DNA from: Neurospora crassa OR74A
Lineage: Eukaryota > Ascomycota > Sordariomycetes > Sordariales > Sordariaceae
Direction of reading: 5' to 3'
NCBI RefSeq assembly: GCF_000182925.2
Contig: NC_026504.1
Span: 5,146,001-5,210,000, forward strand
DNA length: 64,000 nucleotides
The translations under genes and the position numbers were made by a program. Below, piece after piece: positions 23,268 through 35,225 of this stretch; the stretch's first letter is position 1, and the number at the start of each line of letters is the position of its first letter. The notes below the pieces were generated by a model that was given only the letters and a program-made list of their open reading frames with translations, was not told the DNA's origin and ran no database searches.

Positions 23268-23273
23268 ATTATA
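23268..23273 (-). promoter_or_regulatory. -29 TATA box of 5S gene 3
   Basis: TATAAT on the minus strand beginning 29 nt upstream. The surrounding AATATAATGCATTTT is also present at the same place upstream of copy 4. Confidence 0.7.
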
Positions 23274-25070
23274 TTTGAGCCTGCATTCTGAAAATATCTA
23301 GATCTGGATGTGAGTCAGGTGGAAAACAAAAGACCAGTTTGGTAAAACAAGAATGACGATACGAATAAAAACCATGCCCCCATGGGTGTAATTACCGTAA
23401 AAGATAATACATCCCTGGAAAATTCTCATCGTATTGATGTGAATCGCCAGTTCATACACGTATGAACAATGCACTGTTACGTTAATCTAGACTTACTCTT
23501 GTAACTGTACTGCTGGATGACATCGCATTTCTAAAACTTGCCCTGGTCACAAACAAGAACAGCTCGGTGAGGCTTGTCGGTATCCTTGCCGTAGAAATGC
23601 CGGCGCTACCAACAATTTCCATTCCATATAAGGCGAGCTGCAGAGCCGGCGGGTGAAGGCTGCCCCGCCTCCATGCGACAAAGATTGTAGGGTGGGATTG
23701 ACAACTACTCCGAAAGAACAGGTATTGCCGATATTACATACCACACAAGATGTATCTGATGTCGTAGATGGCCACTGCGTGACTGTTCCTTGGAAAGCCA
23801 TTTGACTGAGCCATGATTTTGCTGGCAAGTTTACTTCCACGGTGCAGTAGAGGCTCCTATGTCTAGACAGACCCTTTCATTGTTTGCACTAAAGGAGCAT
23901 GTCAGCGTCAATTTATCACTTTACTTTGAAACCCGCGTCGCTTCTAACTTTGACGTACTCGGCGGCATGCAAAGGACGTATTGCTCCTCTCACTCGAAGC
24001 TAGTACGCTTCAGAGGATGTACATAGCTTCAAGGCAATTGGCATACATTCGATTCCTGAGGTCGTGCCATGTATGGCGATAACTCCACAATCCGGTGCCG
24101 GTTGCTAACGTTGATGCAGTCAACTACAACGACAAACTGTCTGGCCGTATTCCCAGGGTATGGATGAGGCCACCCAAACCAGAAACACTTCCCCGAGGTT
24201 GTACACTAAAGTGACAAGCGCGCTTGCGCTTAGACGACAGATCACAGGGGTTATGTCCGAGGAGGCGCTAGTGGCAACATATGCCAATCAGGTACTAGCG
24301 AAGAGGGTCTATCTAGCATATGAACAGGGCCGACTGCCACTCGGGCCGAAATTCCATGCTACGCAAGCTTCTCTTCTTGACAAGAACCATGGTTCTAGAC
24401 TTTCCCCCCACGCGCACTGAGAGCAAGGGTTAGTGTAGGTTCATGTGAGGTCAACTCGCTGATGCAACCATGTGGGTTACAGAGAACGAACGGACAAGGA
24501 CAAGGAAGCGAGGAGGAGCGGGCTGACCCGCCGAAGGAAGAGCCGATCACCGACTGGTCCTCGGTGTGCGTGTAGTGTAAATCCCAGAGTGGCGCGAGCT
24601 ACGCCTCGCCTTCGTACAGATGGCGGGGAAGGGGGTGGAGGATACGTATTGTGTAGAGGAGCTTTGACAATATGTATGTTTACTCCTGTCCAGCCTGACT
24701 TCGAAACCTGGGCGGTAGCAAGGCACGTCGCAGCATCGTATCTCCTTCAGTGAGTTACAACATATCAAGGGCACTTTGACTACCAGTCTCTGGACGCAGC
24801 TCGATAAAATTGGCCGATTCGGCACAAGAAAATGAAAAGGTTAACAATGGTCGCTATTCGAAGGCCTCGACATGAAAGGCAGAGAAATCCAGCTCACTAT
24901 GGTGATATATCCTCATCCTAGACCGTGGATGGCGCAATCACGACAATCAAGAACCACTGATATGGATTGAGTTTCAACAGCTATCCCATCGTGTTTTGGA
25001 GTGTGGTGAACAGACAGCTGTGCCTTGACGTCACTGTCGATAAGACAAGGGAGGAACAGGGTGAGAGGAA

Positions 25071-25110
25071 TTTTTTTTTTTTTTTATTTTTTTTTTTTTT
25101 TTTTTTTTTT
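25071..25110. repeat. T39 tract with a single A
   Basis: A 40-bp run of T broken only by one A at 25086. Confidence 0.95.
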
Positions 25111-25275
25111 CCTTAAGAAAAAGAAAAGATGGGGAGGTGGAGCAAGGGGTGAAAAAACTTGATCTAAGGGTCTGCCACTTATGCCTCGTCTGGCCTTTCA
25201 CACTGGTGAGATTTGGCAGTACACCAAGGCGATCAGGGACGTAGTGGACAGCAGACGGCTTCTTGAAAGCTGTAC

Positions 25276-25373
25276 ACATCACCCCTGGTTTAATTGTTAG
25301 CTTGGTACTGTTAACCCCCATAGAAAAGGACGTGGTGCGAGAACCACGCTAACAATTAAACCAGGGTTGATGT
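25276..25373. repeat. 98-bp hairpin, MITE-like inverted-repeat element
   Basis: The 26-bp arms (25276-25301 and 25348-25373) match at 25 of 26 positions; the arms contain CCTGGTTTAATTGTTAGC and its inverse. The 46-bp centre has its own 6-bp stem CGTGGT/ACCACG at 25331-25348. Weaker pairing continues a few bases outward. The size and form recall the 98-bp inverted-repeat element called Guest in N. crassa; I cannot compare sequences here. No coding capacity, so it would be non-autonomous. Confidence 0.7.
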
Positions 25374-28300
25374 ATATGGGTACCTATATCGGGGGTACCT
25401 TAATGTAGGAACAATCCCTCAAGTTCTGTGCCGGGGCGTGGCGTCACCTGTCCAGAGCCCATTCGTTGATCGGATGATGACTGGATCGAAGACAGGATTT
25501 TGGGCAGATTGGATATGAGAATTGTGTCTGCACCCGATGACAGCAATAAGCCACGATAACGGTGTAAGACAAGGTCTTTTCGTTCTCCCACCTGTCTCAC
25601 AGTGGCACCTTTTGGAAAAGTTGACTTGTGATTACTTCCGGCGTTAGCACAGAGCCACTCGCTGCCCATCTATCGACTGTCTGGTGCCCAGCTTTGAAGA
25701 TACGCGTAGTGAAGGCCCGAAGGAGCATGGCATCCCCTTCTGTTTCTCCCCACCTTGTGACGCTGGAATCGATCGATAGCAAAGTAGTGATCATGGGTGG
25801 CGTGCAGGACACTCCAGGCAGGCCTGTTTAGGCACTGGAGGTGCACTGGACGATACTGCCTAAGCGAACAAGGTGTCTGTTGCGCAGAGTGGAGCAGGTA
25901 AAGAGTAAGCGAGGCCCCTGAGTCAGGCACCGATTAATCGCTTGATTGCTTGTGTGGTTCGAGGTGTCTGTTGATCAGTCAGTGTTGTCGGTAGCGCGTG
26001 GAAGTGTCTGAAAGGGGGATTCTCCCATAGTAAACGTAAGCCTTTCATACCGGTCACATTTTCGGGTATATCAACCAAGATACATGGGCGACAGGATGGT
26101 GACGGTGGATGAGGGTGGCTGATCACCCTCTCTTTATGGACGCGTATTACCCAGGGTCCACGGGCGCCGCAAGACTACACCGGGGAAGCAGGATCAACAG
26201 GTCCGGCGACCCAGGAAGCAAGAGATACAAGGGTGACAGGTGGTTATGGGGCCCTTGGAGCATAATCGACTGCGTTATCTTGCTGCCCACGACGGTATGC
26301 TGAGGTTATCTCTGGTCGTCCAGCAATTTGGACGCGAGTTCCACCGAGGTGTGGCCGATGCCTTGTCCGAGCTCGCTCCGGTGACTATTGGACTTTGAGT
26401 TAGCACGGAAGAACGATAATCGAATAGAGTTGGAGATACGAGGCTGCATCTGCGCCTTTTCGCCGTTTTGTTGTTGTTGTTGTCTTTGTTGTATTGGTGG
26501 AGTTGCTGACCGAACTGCTGGGGAAGAGCAATGGAAGCCAAGAATCGGAGGCAACGTGAAAGAGTTGCAACCGTGAAACCCAAGCAAAGAGGCAACGCGA
26601 CGGAGGAAGTGCCTTGGCCCTTGGGGGAGATACCTTTTTGCCTAATAGACGCTCCGTCGGTTGATTGCGAACTGGACTGGATCAACAAAGCTGGAGACTG
26701 TCATGGGGTGGAAAGACGGGTGCGCATCCGTGGTCCAACGTCCGTTCGCTCTTGTCCAGTCCAGCCCAGTCCAGTAAGTACTATGTTGCAGTGTCAAGAT
26801 CCGCCTGAAACTCCATCCCTTGCTTGCCGCGAATCGACAACTCAGTTTGCGGCACTGGCTGTTCCTTCCATGGAGCTGCGTTGACAGCATCCTGGCCCCA
26901 AGGGCAATAGAGGCAAGTGAAGCTGCGTTGTGTGTGAAAACACGAAGGGGGAGAAGTCGCGACTCGGGTGAGCTCCTGATTGTGGTTGATTGTGGGGTTA
27001 CACCTTCCCCAGTCTCCAATTTGCGCTAAATTTAAGACACCCCGTGGGGCGTGGGGTTCGAGGTCTTTCGTCTCTGCAGTGGGGCATCGCTGTCACAATT
27101 GGCAGGAACCTCGCTCCATCGCAACCACAAATGGAAACCAGCTCGTCAGAAATCAACATTTCGAAATAACTTCTGGTTTCAACCTTCGCCACTATGCCGA
27201 TATCAGGGACAGCATGCATCAATGTCTTCCATTCTGGCAAGATTTGCCTGTTGGCTCTGAAGTACACCGTCTACCATGGTCGAGCATCGAGAGCGTCAAT
27301 CCTTTCTGTGTTGAGCATCAAAAGTGTTCTCATCCGCGTAACAAACGGATTGCCAAGCGAGCTTCCCCAGAGTTACGTTTCACGCTTAGCTCGTTCCTTT
27401 CAGTTGTCAGACCCCGTTGACGCCCGATACGGGGACGGGTCTTTTTGTAACTCTGAAACAGGAATCTTTCAAATCTTCTCTCGTCACTTCGTGATCGACC
27501 TCATCTGGCCCGGATGCGCTGTAGACCCTGGGGACATCGATTGCATCACCGACGCCACTACCACTGCATGTATCGTACGTATCTTAGTCCGTTCCTTGGC
27601 AGACAAGACACTCGTCGATTCCATTCGTTGCCTTCGCCGTTTCTCCCGATCACTCTCCAGAACAAGGTCGTTACCCAACCATTACCCAAACAACGGCTGC
27701 CTCAGTCACAATCCGAAAACCAACCGACGAGTCGCGGCTGCTGGGCGCTACACAGAGAATCGTATGTCCCCTTTTCAAGATCTGCTGATGCGACTTTATT
27801 GTGCGATGCGGCGCATGCCGAGAGCTTGTTTTAACACAGAGAGGGGACGATGCACAAGTGGAAACACGGCAAGGGATTGGTCTACAGACCCCTGGCTTTT
27901 TTGCACATTGAATGCCCTCCTTTACACTCTTTCGTGTAAACGTTCCTCATCATAGAACAGAATCGTCAACACAACCTCCTTGCTACGATATGATATCACA
28001 CGCGATAGCTGCCCAATGCTGGCCAACCAACGTAACCAACAAATGCTCTTCTCCGCTCTTTATTTGTGCTTTGCGCGGCGGCGTTGTCCAGGCCCCATTT
28101 GGTTGCTTATCACCCATTCTACCCCAGGTCGTGCCCCGGACTTTCATCTCTCTCCCCACCCCGCAATCTTGAGAGCCAAGATCAGATATAAACACTATGA
28201 TTGGACACCCCGATCGCTGATCAAACAAGGGGTGAATGTCGTCGGTGGACGAATGGCTCGTAAAAGAGAACAATCCAGCCCAGCCACACAAGAGAAACGG

Positions 28301-28803
28301 AATGTTAACGAAAGCTGACGTGATACACAGTTACGTACTACCTCTATACATCCATTGCTCCTTTGTAACAGTCCGTTGCTAACCTGTGAGTCACATACAA
28401 TGACCTCCCGGTTTGCTCCGGTCCTCTTCACACAGCCGCCAAGAAGATATTGTTACTACGAGATAAGGACCAGTGAGCTTGATAATACTCACTCCGAAAT
28501 CGGCCCAAGTGCCTTGTTTTAGGAAACGAGGACACCATTTCCAAGAAAGTGTTGAAGGCTGAGATGGTGGTGTTCTCATTCGGGACCCCCGTATTACTAG
28601 TCCTCGGCATTGTCACCATTTTCCACGTTTGGAGGTCGTCATGCCAAGGAGGGCCCAATGACTCCGAACCACAAACGAGAACCACAGCTTTACGTACTGC
28701 CGCGAAAGCTGCGCCTCGCCCTCTTACTCACCAGGCCATATCTCGCACAAATCCCCACAGGGATAACCGATCAAAGTACGGCACGAATTTTGTTGAGTTC
28801 ATC

Positions 28804-28842
28804 TTTTTTTTCATTCTTTTTTTTTTTTTTTTTTTTTTTTTT
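28804..28842. repeat. T-rich tract
   Basis: A 39-bp T-rich run (T8, CATTC, then T26). Confidence 0.9.
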
Positions 28843-29386
28843 CGTTCTGCCGTGGTCATTGGCGTCGTTCCCGGCCTCGCCGTCGTCGTCGTCAGCTTCG
28901 TGAGGCGCGGGATGTTTCCGCGCGCAGTGCTTGGGTTCACAGTATAGTGTGATTCAGAAAGCCACTGTGAAAACTTGTTAAGATCCATTCATCCAACTTA
29001 CCAAGTCAAGTTAGTCCCTTCACTTCCTTGAGCCAGTCACTTAAAAGCCTAGCGTGTACATTGCATCGAAAAAGCCATCGATTGCGCAATATCTATGTAT
29101 CAGCAAACCTCAACTGCTTTTCGGGTACACATTCCCACCCAAGGCAATTCCAAGGATTTCCAAGATTGAACTATCGATAAGGGAAGAAAAAAAAAAGGAA
29201 AAAGAAAAACCGCGCGCAGCTGAAGACTGGACGCCTCATCGGGTCACCCGGGTCACCCGGGTTATCATGACGTTGGTCACTCGTATCCTAACATATTTTA
29301 GGGGGTTGCGTCCAGGTCGTAAACATTTTCCGGCTGATCACTGCTGCGCACATATGTACACACACACCCTTCCTTCACATACTTGA

Positions 29387-29410
29387 GATGGATGGATGGA
29401 TGGATAGATG
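29387..29410. repeat. GATG tetranucleotide microsatellite
   Basis: Six GATG/GATA units in a row. Confidence 0.9.
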
Positions 29411-31136
29411 AGCCAGCGGCTACCGAAACACCATCACCATAGGTGGCTGACTCATTTCCGACCCTGATGATGTTTCTAACTCATCTAAACCAGACCAGAA
29501 AAATAAAAAATAAAAAGTCAAGAAAAAGGGAATGATGATGTGCCGTCAATGTTATCTGCCTCCCTTCTCTATACTGTACAGAGACAAGACAGAGAGAGTA
29601 TCCAAGTGTGTAGTGTACTGCACCACACCAACCTAACCTTTCTCACTGTTTCAATCAAGCCAAATAGTCAAAATCTGGGGGCTACGACATTTCTCACAAG
29701 ACTGCCTGCCGTACTTACGCAGTAGCGTGGGGGTGAAGGGGGGGCCATCAGTTACCTATGTATTGGTCCCATGGTTCATTATCAATTGCCGAGCTATTGG
29801 GAGTCAGATGGTAGTGTATATTGAATACCACTTTACCTAGGTAGACTACACTACATCAGTATAGACTGCCTGTTTCTTGGTATGAGATGGTCGTGCGGGA
29901 TGATGGTGTGGTGGTGTTCATCAGTAATAAACAAGGTAGTGTAGTTGGGGTAGGAAGTATGGGGTAAGAAAAAGCAAAAAAAATTAGGGAAGAAGAAAAA
30001 AAAAAAAAAAAAGATATGCTGAACAGAAAGTGACCTTTCGGATGAGATGGATGATCGACTTAACTTTGCTTTCACCACCCACCCCCCTCTTCGTAGCAGG
30101 AGATCGATGATGAGCCGGAGGTGGAAGGGATGGGCACAGCTGAATGAATTTCGTTGCTGCCCGCCCAGCCAGCCTGCCGCGAACTTTTTCAGTAACCCCG
30201 GTCTGAATTGTGTCACACCCGGTAGTTTGATGAATGATTCTGAGACACAATTCGGGAGACACACTCGAGTTGCGTACACAGACTGATGAGGTGCAATGGC
30301 ATGACAGTTTACCTTGCATCAAGAGAGTAGGAAGAACATCATGTTATGATACACACCAGCTTCGAGAGCAAAAAGGGAGGATTGGTCAAACCGACATCAA
30401 AACATCATCACTCATGCGACCAACTGGAAAAAAAGACTGTTGTTCGAGTAGATGCGGATTCATTACTCCAAAAGAAGAAAGCGTATTGCTTGTTTGCTTT
30501 GATCACGCTGTTTATTACCAGACATGCTAAGGATTACACTACAAGAGAAGAACGGATTGATGCTAAAATGAAGAAGAGAGGCGTCTCTCCTTTTGTATTC
30601 TTGCCTGCCTGTCTGCTATAACCAGAGGAGAGATGGGAGATGGGATATGATAAAGCCAGATCTATCCCGTCGCAAGAGAGAAAAAAAACACGCCAATGAA
30701 TATGATGAAACACAGATGTGAAAGGAAAGATTTCCTAACCCCAAAAGCAAATGTATGCCTCCCCGATTCTATAATGTTCCCAATAGTCCATAAATAAAAA
30801 GAATTTCGCTGTGCCAACTGTCCGATTTCCAATGCCATTCGCCCGCTAGCAAAAGCCCAACCAAATGATCCATCCCATTTTTGGCCGACAGTTATTAGAC
30901 GAGTGTACCAAGCAAAACAAAAATGAAAATGATCAAGAAAACACTCTATGCAAGCCATACCCCACCACCAGCTCCTAGTCAAGAACCAGTGGCAACCCAA
31001 AGTGTGATGAGAGGAATCGACCCATTGAACGCCAAAGTCTGCACCCTTCTATATCGTCCCGCTAGTTCCCGCTAGTTTTGATCATTCGTCGTTATCGAGC
31101 AAGTTTCAAAAGTCAAGTTTGTCCACTGATGTTGCT

Positions 31137-32429
31137 TTACAACCGGTCCATCATCTCCGCTCCAGAGAGGCTGGTAGAAGAAGAGTTCCTGACACTTGGG
31201 TTGAACCCATCGGCTGGTCCAAGCAGATCCTGGACAGCAACCTTGGGCACAGGAAGTTTCCTTTGAGTGCCATCAGGTCGGCTGATGATGTCGGTCAAGG
31301 ACATGCCACTGCTCCTGGGCGCAGCGGGAGGAGTCTGGGGAAGAGAGAACTGCCCATCAAGAGCGGGCTCGAGAGGAGCCAGCGCAGGCGTTGTGTGCTG
31401 TTGGCCCAAGGAAAGGTTCCTGAAAGGGGGCAGCTCAAGGCCAGGATGAGGGCGCAGACGAGGCGAGTGAGCAGGAGTAGCAAGTGGAGTGTGATCGGGA
31501 GTAGGCGATAGCGAGTCGTGAGAGAATGTCGGGGAAGAAGGTGCTGTCGAGTTGGGCGAGTTGGGCCTCGACCTCTTGGCATGCCTGTAAGACTGGCCAT
31601 AGTGGTCATCGTGATCCTCGTGGGAGTGCGACCTGGACATGTGATAGGCCTGGAGCCCAGGGAGCTGATTCCTGGAAGCCGTGGCGGCATGCAGAGTGTT
31701 TCCGTAGAACTGGAATCGTGGCTGAAAGTGATGATGAGCGGCGCCGTCCCGCTCAACTTGTCCGGCGGCCCTCGCGAGGAGCGAGATATCAGGACCACTT
31801 TGGCTTCCCGCGGAGCTACGGGAATGGCTATAGGGGTTGAGGCCCGAGGGAGCAAAGTTATAAGGGCTGTAAGAGTGAGGGGGTGACACGTTGGGAGAGG
31901 ACATGGCAGTAGGCGGAGCAGAGCGGATAGCCTTGGGGCCAGGAGGAGGCATCATGTCGGGCTGCAGCCCGTGGTTGTGGACAAGGGGATGCTGCTGCTG
32001 CTGCTGGCCCTTGTTTCCCCTCCGCGAGTTAGGATTGCTGTGTATCCTCGAGTGCCGAGTCAGCTCGTCCGAACGCGAGAACTTCTTGCTACACCCCGGG
32101 AACTGGCACGCGTGCGGCTTCTCTCCTGTGTGGGTGCGAATGTGTCTTGTCTGATGCTCCAGGCGGTGGAAAGCCTTGTCGCACAGAGGGCACTTGTAAG
32201 GCCGTGGGAGCTCGTTGGCGGGCTCAGTAGCTTGGGCACCGGGCAGGGGCCCGTTGGGGCGCAACAAGCCGACTGTCGCCATGTCTGCTTCGGGCTGTGG
32301 TTGTTGCTGCTGCTGTTGTGGTTGTGCGGTTTGTTGTCTTGGGGAGCCGCTGTGATCTCTCTTCTCGGCCGTGGATTCGGATGGATTCAGCAGATTGGAG
32401 AAATCTACTGCTGACTGTACGCGTTGCAT
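31137..32429 (-). CDS. cre-1: carbon catabolite repressor CRE-1 (CreA/Mig1 type)
   Basis: A single exon encoding 430 aa, the full length I know for the Neurospora/Sordaria protein. It is the DNA-binding repressor that shuts down genes for cellulose, xylan and other non-preferred carbon sources when glucose is present, binding SYGGRG sites from the nucleus. Two C2H2 fingers lie at residues 78-130 ([19 protein letters not shown], then [14 protein letters not shown]), the hallmark of CreA/Mig1. Around them are poly-Gln tracts, an acidic-to-Ser/Pro middle ([20 protein letters not shown]) and the conserved C-terminal repression region ([26 protein letters not shown]). The gene stands alone: about 9.5 kb separates its start from the Rad55-like gene and about 12.5 kb separates its end from the next protein gene. 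Confidence 0.98.
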   Translation of the reverse strand: MQRVQSAVDFSNLLNPSESTAEKRDHSGSPRQQTAQPQQQQQQPQPEADMATVGLLRPNGPLPGAQATEPANELPRPYKCPLCDKAFHRLEHQTRHIRTHTGEKPHACQFPGCSKKFSRSDELTRHSRIHSNPNSRRGNKGQQQQQHPLVHNHGLQPDMMPPPGPKAIRSAPPTAMSSPNVSPPHSYSPYNFAPSGLNPYSHSRSSAGSQSGPDISLLARAAGQVERDGAAHHHFQPRFQFYGNTLHAATASRNQLPGLQAYHMSRSHSHEDHDDHYGQSYRHAKRSRPNSPNSTAPSSPTFSHDSLSPTPDHTPLATPAHSPRLRPHPGLELPPFRNLSLGQQHTTPALAPLEPALDGQFSLPQTPPAAPRSSGMSLTDIISRPDGTQRKLPVPKVAVQDLLGPADGFNPSVRNSSSTSLSGAEMMDRL

Positions 32430-33050
32430 GTGGTCCGCCTCCGCTTGGGACCTAGATGTCCCAATTAACGTCCTGGAGATATTGTGGCTGGTAATCTTCC
32501 GATTGAGCTGTTGCGCTCGCTTGCGTGCAGCTGCAGGAGTACAAGAAATAAGGGAAAAAGTTCGCCAAACGTTCTTGACAAAAAATCCCTCTACTTCCTC
32601 CTCGCTCGGTTTTTGCTGGGCTTGTTGTTTGCTGCGCCGAAGACTCCGAAATCCAGAGGTAAGATGTTTTTTTTGACGATGAGATTGTAGACCGGACCAG
32701 AGTGTTGGTGTGGAGATCGGAGCAAGTGTTGTTGGGCGTTGGTTCGTATGTGGTGTGTTGTCTTCCTTGATAGGTAGCCAAGGCCAAGTGCCGGTCTGTG
32801 GGCGGGCGCGGGTTTTTGAATGCGATGTGGGTGATTGTTGGGGAACGTTGAGTGGTATGGGGAAGTAGTGACGAAAAACGGCGGGAAGAGATGATTTGGG
32901 GGAGCCGCACTGGTTTAAATGGGGAATGGGCGGTCTGACAGCCGGACTGACATGGGGCCACGGGCGGGCATGTGTGGACAGTGGGACAGGGCACCTCAGT
33001 GGGACGCCAGCCAGTGGACAGGAGTTGGACTGCCCGGCCAGTGAGGGTGT

Positions 33051-33200
33051 GTGGAGTGGGCGGGTGGGCGTAGCGCCGCGACGACTCAGCGAGGCAGGAA
33101 CACCTGGAGGACGGGCACAGACTCAAAGGGACTGGCGACCGGCCTGGAGGGATGCCAGGGGGAAGAAGGGGAACCTGGAAGGTGCAGGTGCCCAGTGGAG
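33051..33200. promoter_or_regulatory. cluster of four SYGGRG (CRE-1-type) sites
   Basis: GTGGAG at 33051, CTGGAG at 33104, CTGGAG at 33144 and GTGGAG at 33195, all on the plus strand within 150 bp and 620-770 bp upstream of the cre-1 ATG. SYGGRG is the known CreA/CRE-1 core. Feedback control of cre-1 is an inference. Confidence 0.4.
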
Positions 33201-35207
33201 GCGGATCTGAGCTGTTATCATCGTACCCGTACGGGGTAATATTTCACATACAGCGAAAGATTGTAAAATACGAAACCCGGGGGCCCTCAGCAGGGGCACC
33301 AACACTGCTCGCTTGCTAACCGCTTCGGGCAACGCACAACCCGATGCGAACCTCATGCACTTTGGACAGAAATCTAGGTAGTTACGATCACGCTTCAATC
33401 GAATTGTGTTCGATGGAAAGTTAGGTTGCTTGGAGAATGCAATAGAGAAGCAGGCTTGCAGGTACATATGCCATCGTACGTGTACAATACAATACGCAGC
33501 ACTGAGTGCCGCGGGTGAAGTCACTTCCCGCAGCCCGCCCCTCCAGACCTCCACGGGCGCTGTTGCAAATTTGGCCGGTGTGCCAGGAAGGTGCCGCAGC
33601 TAAGTAGCGCTGGGGTCAGTACGTGGGTTGACGTTGTGGGTTCAGACTCCGTTGCTCAAAAATTACACGATATTACGCCTAGACACGGACCAACCGTACA
33701 GGTACAGGCAGTCGTCTGAATCTCTGGATGGCGTGCAGCCGAGCTCACAGCCAGAAAATCTTCCACATCCGCTGTGACCTTGATCACTTCTCCTCTTTTT
33801 GAATCATGCTCTGTCTGCCTGTCGGTATATCGGAAAGGGGGCTTGGATGGCATGGTCGGCTGATGAACAGATCCGGGGAGCCGCGGGGGAATTTCTGGAT
33901 GGGTACGGAGAATACGGTGGGGTTGTTGAAGTGGAAATTCGACCAGGAAAAAACAGACATTGACCCCATGATAAGGCTTGCGTTGCCGTTGGTGTGGAAA
34001 AAAGGCAGAGGGCGTTTGCGAAATAGATTTTGAGTTTTGGTGCTTCATCTTGGCGCCAATCCTGGTGTAAGAGGTTGCGCAGCTTCCATTTGGCCCTTTT
34101 GCCCACAGCAAGACACGCTGGCTGGCTGGGCATGGCTTGGAACATCTTGACTCTGCCTGAAACTGGAAGCTCGAGACAGATGGAATCGATGGCTACGTGA
34201 AGGACTTCTAACGTTGCATCAAATGGGTCAGGGCCGGCATACGTCGAGGCTTCTCTCCCGGGGCAAAGCCGGCATCATGCCAAAAGACATTTGGTGTAAG
34301 CTGCCTGGAGGAGACGTTACGAATCAAGGGCCGATCAGAGAGGGCTTGGGGGCGGTGAGGACCGTGGCTGAGCTTTCACATTGCCGTGAAATGAGATCCA
34401 TTACTATCGAGCGGGCGTTGGGCGTCGTCAAGTCCCAGCTACCTGTCAATATTCAGCTTCTTGTCTCTTTGTGCTTGTGCGTCCACTTCAAAGAGAAACT
34501 CATTTGGTCTCACTCGACAGGTTGGGCGACCAGAACTGTCAAAGTCGATATATCACAATCCCGACCTGCTCGTCACTCCCCGCCAGTATGCTGAGGGGCG
34601 CACAAGAAGATGCGGCCAAGACAGCGGTTGCGGTTTTGGAAGACAAGACACCTGAGGGCTTCCTGTTCCGATCACGACGAGAAAGCCTCTTCTTCTCGAG
34701 AAAACCATACACGTGTTGGGCGGGAGCCGTCGAACGAGGTGGGCGACCTTAGCCTTTTGTGTGTCTGCCTGGCTGGGCTCCCTTGTCTTACAAGACCGTC
34801 AGATACAGAGACAATCGCGTCATTCTCATGAGGACCACTGTTCTCGCCAGTTTTCGGCCGTCTCTCTCTCCTCCGCCGTAGGCACGGCAGATCTCAAGGG
34901 CCCCGGCCCAGTCTAATCACGTCAAACCCGCCTGGCGGCACGTAGAGCTGCGTTTAAAGTTTGCCACTTTATCCATACGAGGAAGGAGTTTTTGCATGTG
35001 GGGGCTGGTTCGATCATGATGGATCTGCTTGTGAAAGCTCGGAGGGCGACCACCTAGCACAAAACCATCATGGTGCCAGACTCATCTCGTCCAGTTCCCC
35101 ATGTTTTGGGTGGAGGATGCTCCACAGAACGACCGACCTGACGGAAATGTGAAATCATGCTCCGGCAGTGACCCTGGCCCAGCAGACAGGCCACAGAGAG
35201 AGTGTGT

Positions 35208-35225
35208 GAGAGAGAGAGAGAGAGA
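35208..35225. repeat. GA microsatellite
   Basis: About nine GA units, followed by a purine-rich AAAGAAAAAG stretch. Confidence 0.9.

Larger units (their letters stand above)
23274..31136. other. 7.9-kb protein-poor region downstream of cre-1
   Basis: Base composition is balanced, so it does not look like a heavily RIP-mutated repeat block. It holds a candidate exon end at about 24121-24420, the 98-bp hairpin at 25276-25373, mixed poly-T tracts, a GGGTCACCC tandem near 29244 and a GATG microsatellite. A 253-codon open frame at 27194-27955 has no family features and atypical composition and is not called. The last kilobase probably includes the cre-1 3' UTR. Confidence 0.45.

Noticed and set aside
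27194-27955. A 253-codon plus-strand open frame
   Set aside because: Cys/Arg/Ser-rich, no motif, no splice signals and overlapping frames of similar length; looks like a chance frame in balanced-composition DNA.
31137-32429. Long plus-strand frames opposite cre-1
   Set aside because: Antisense shadows of the strongly biased cre-1 coding sequence.
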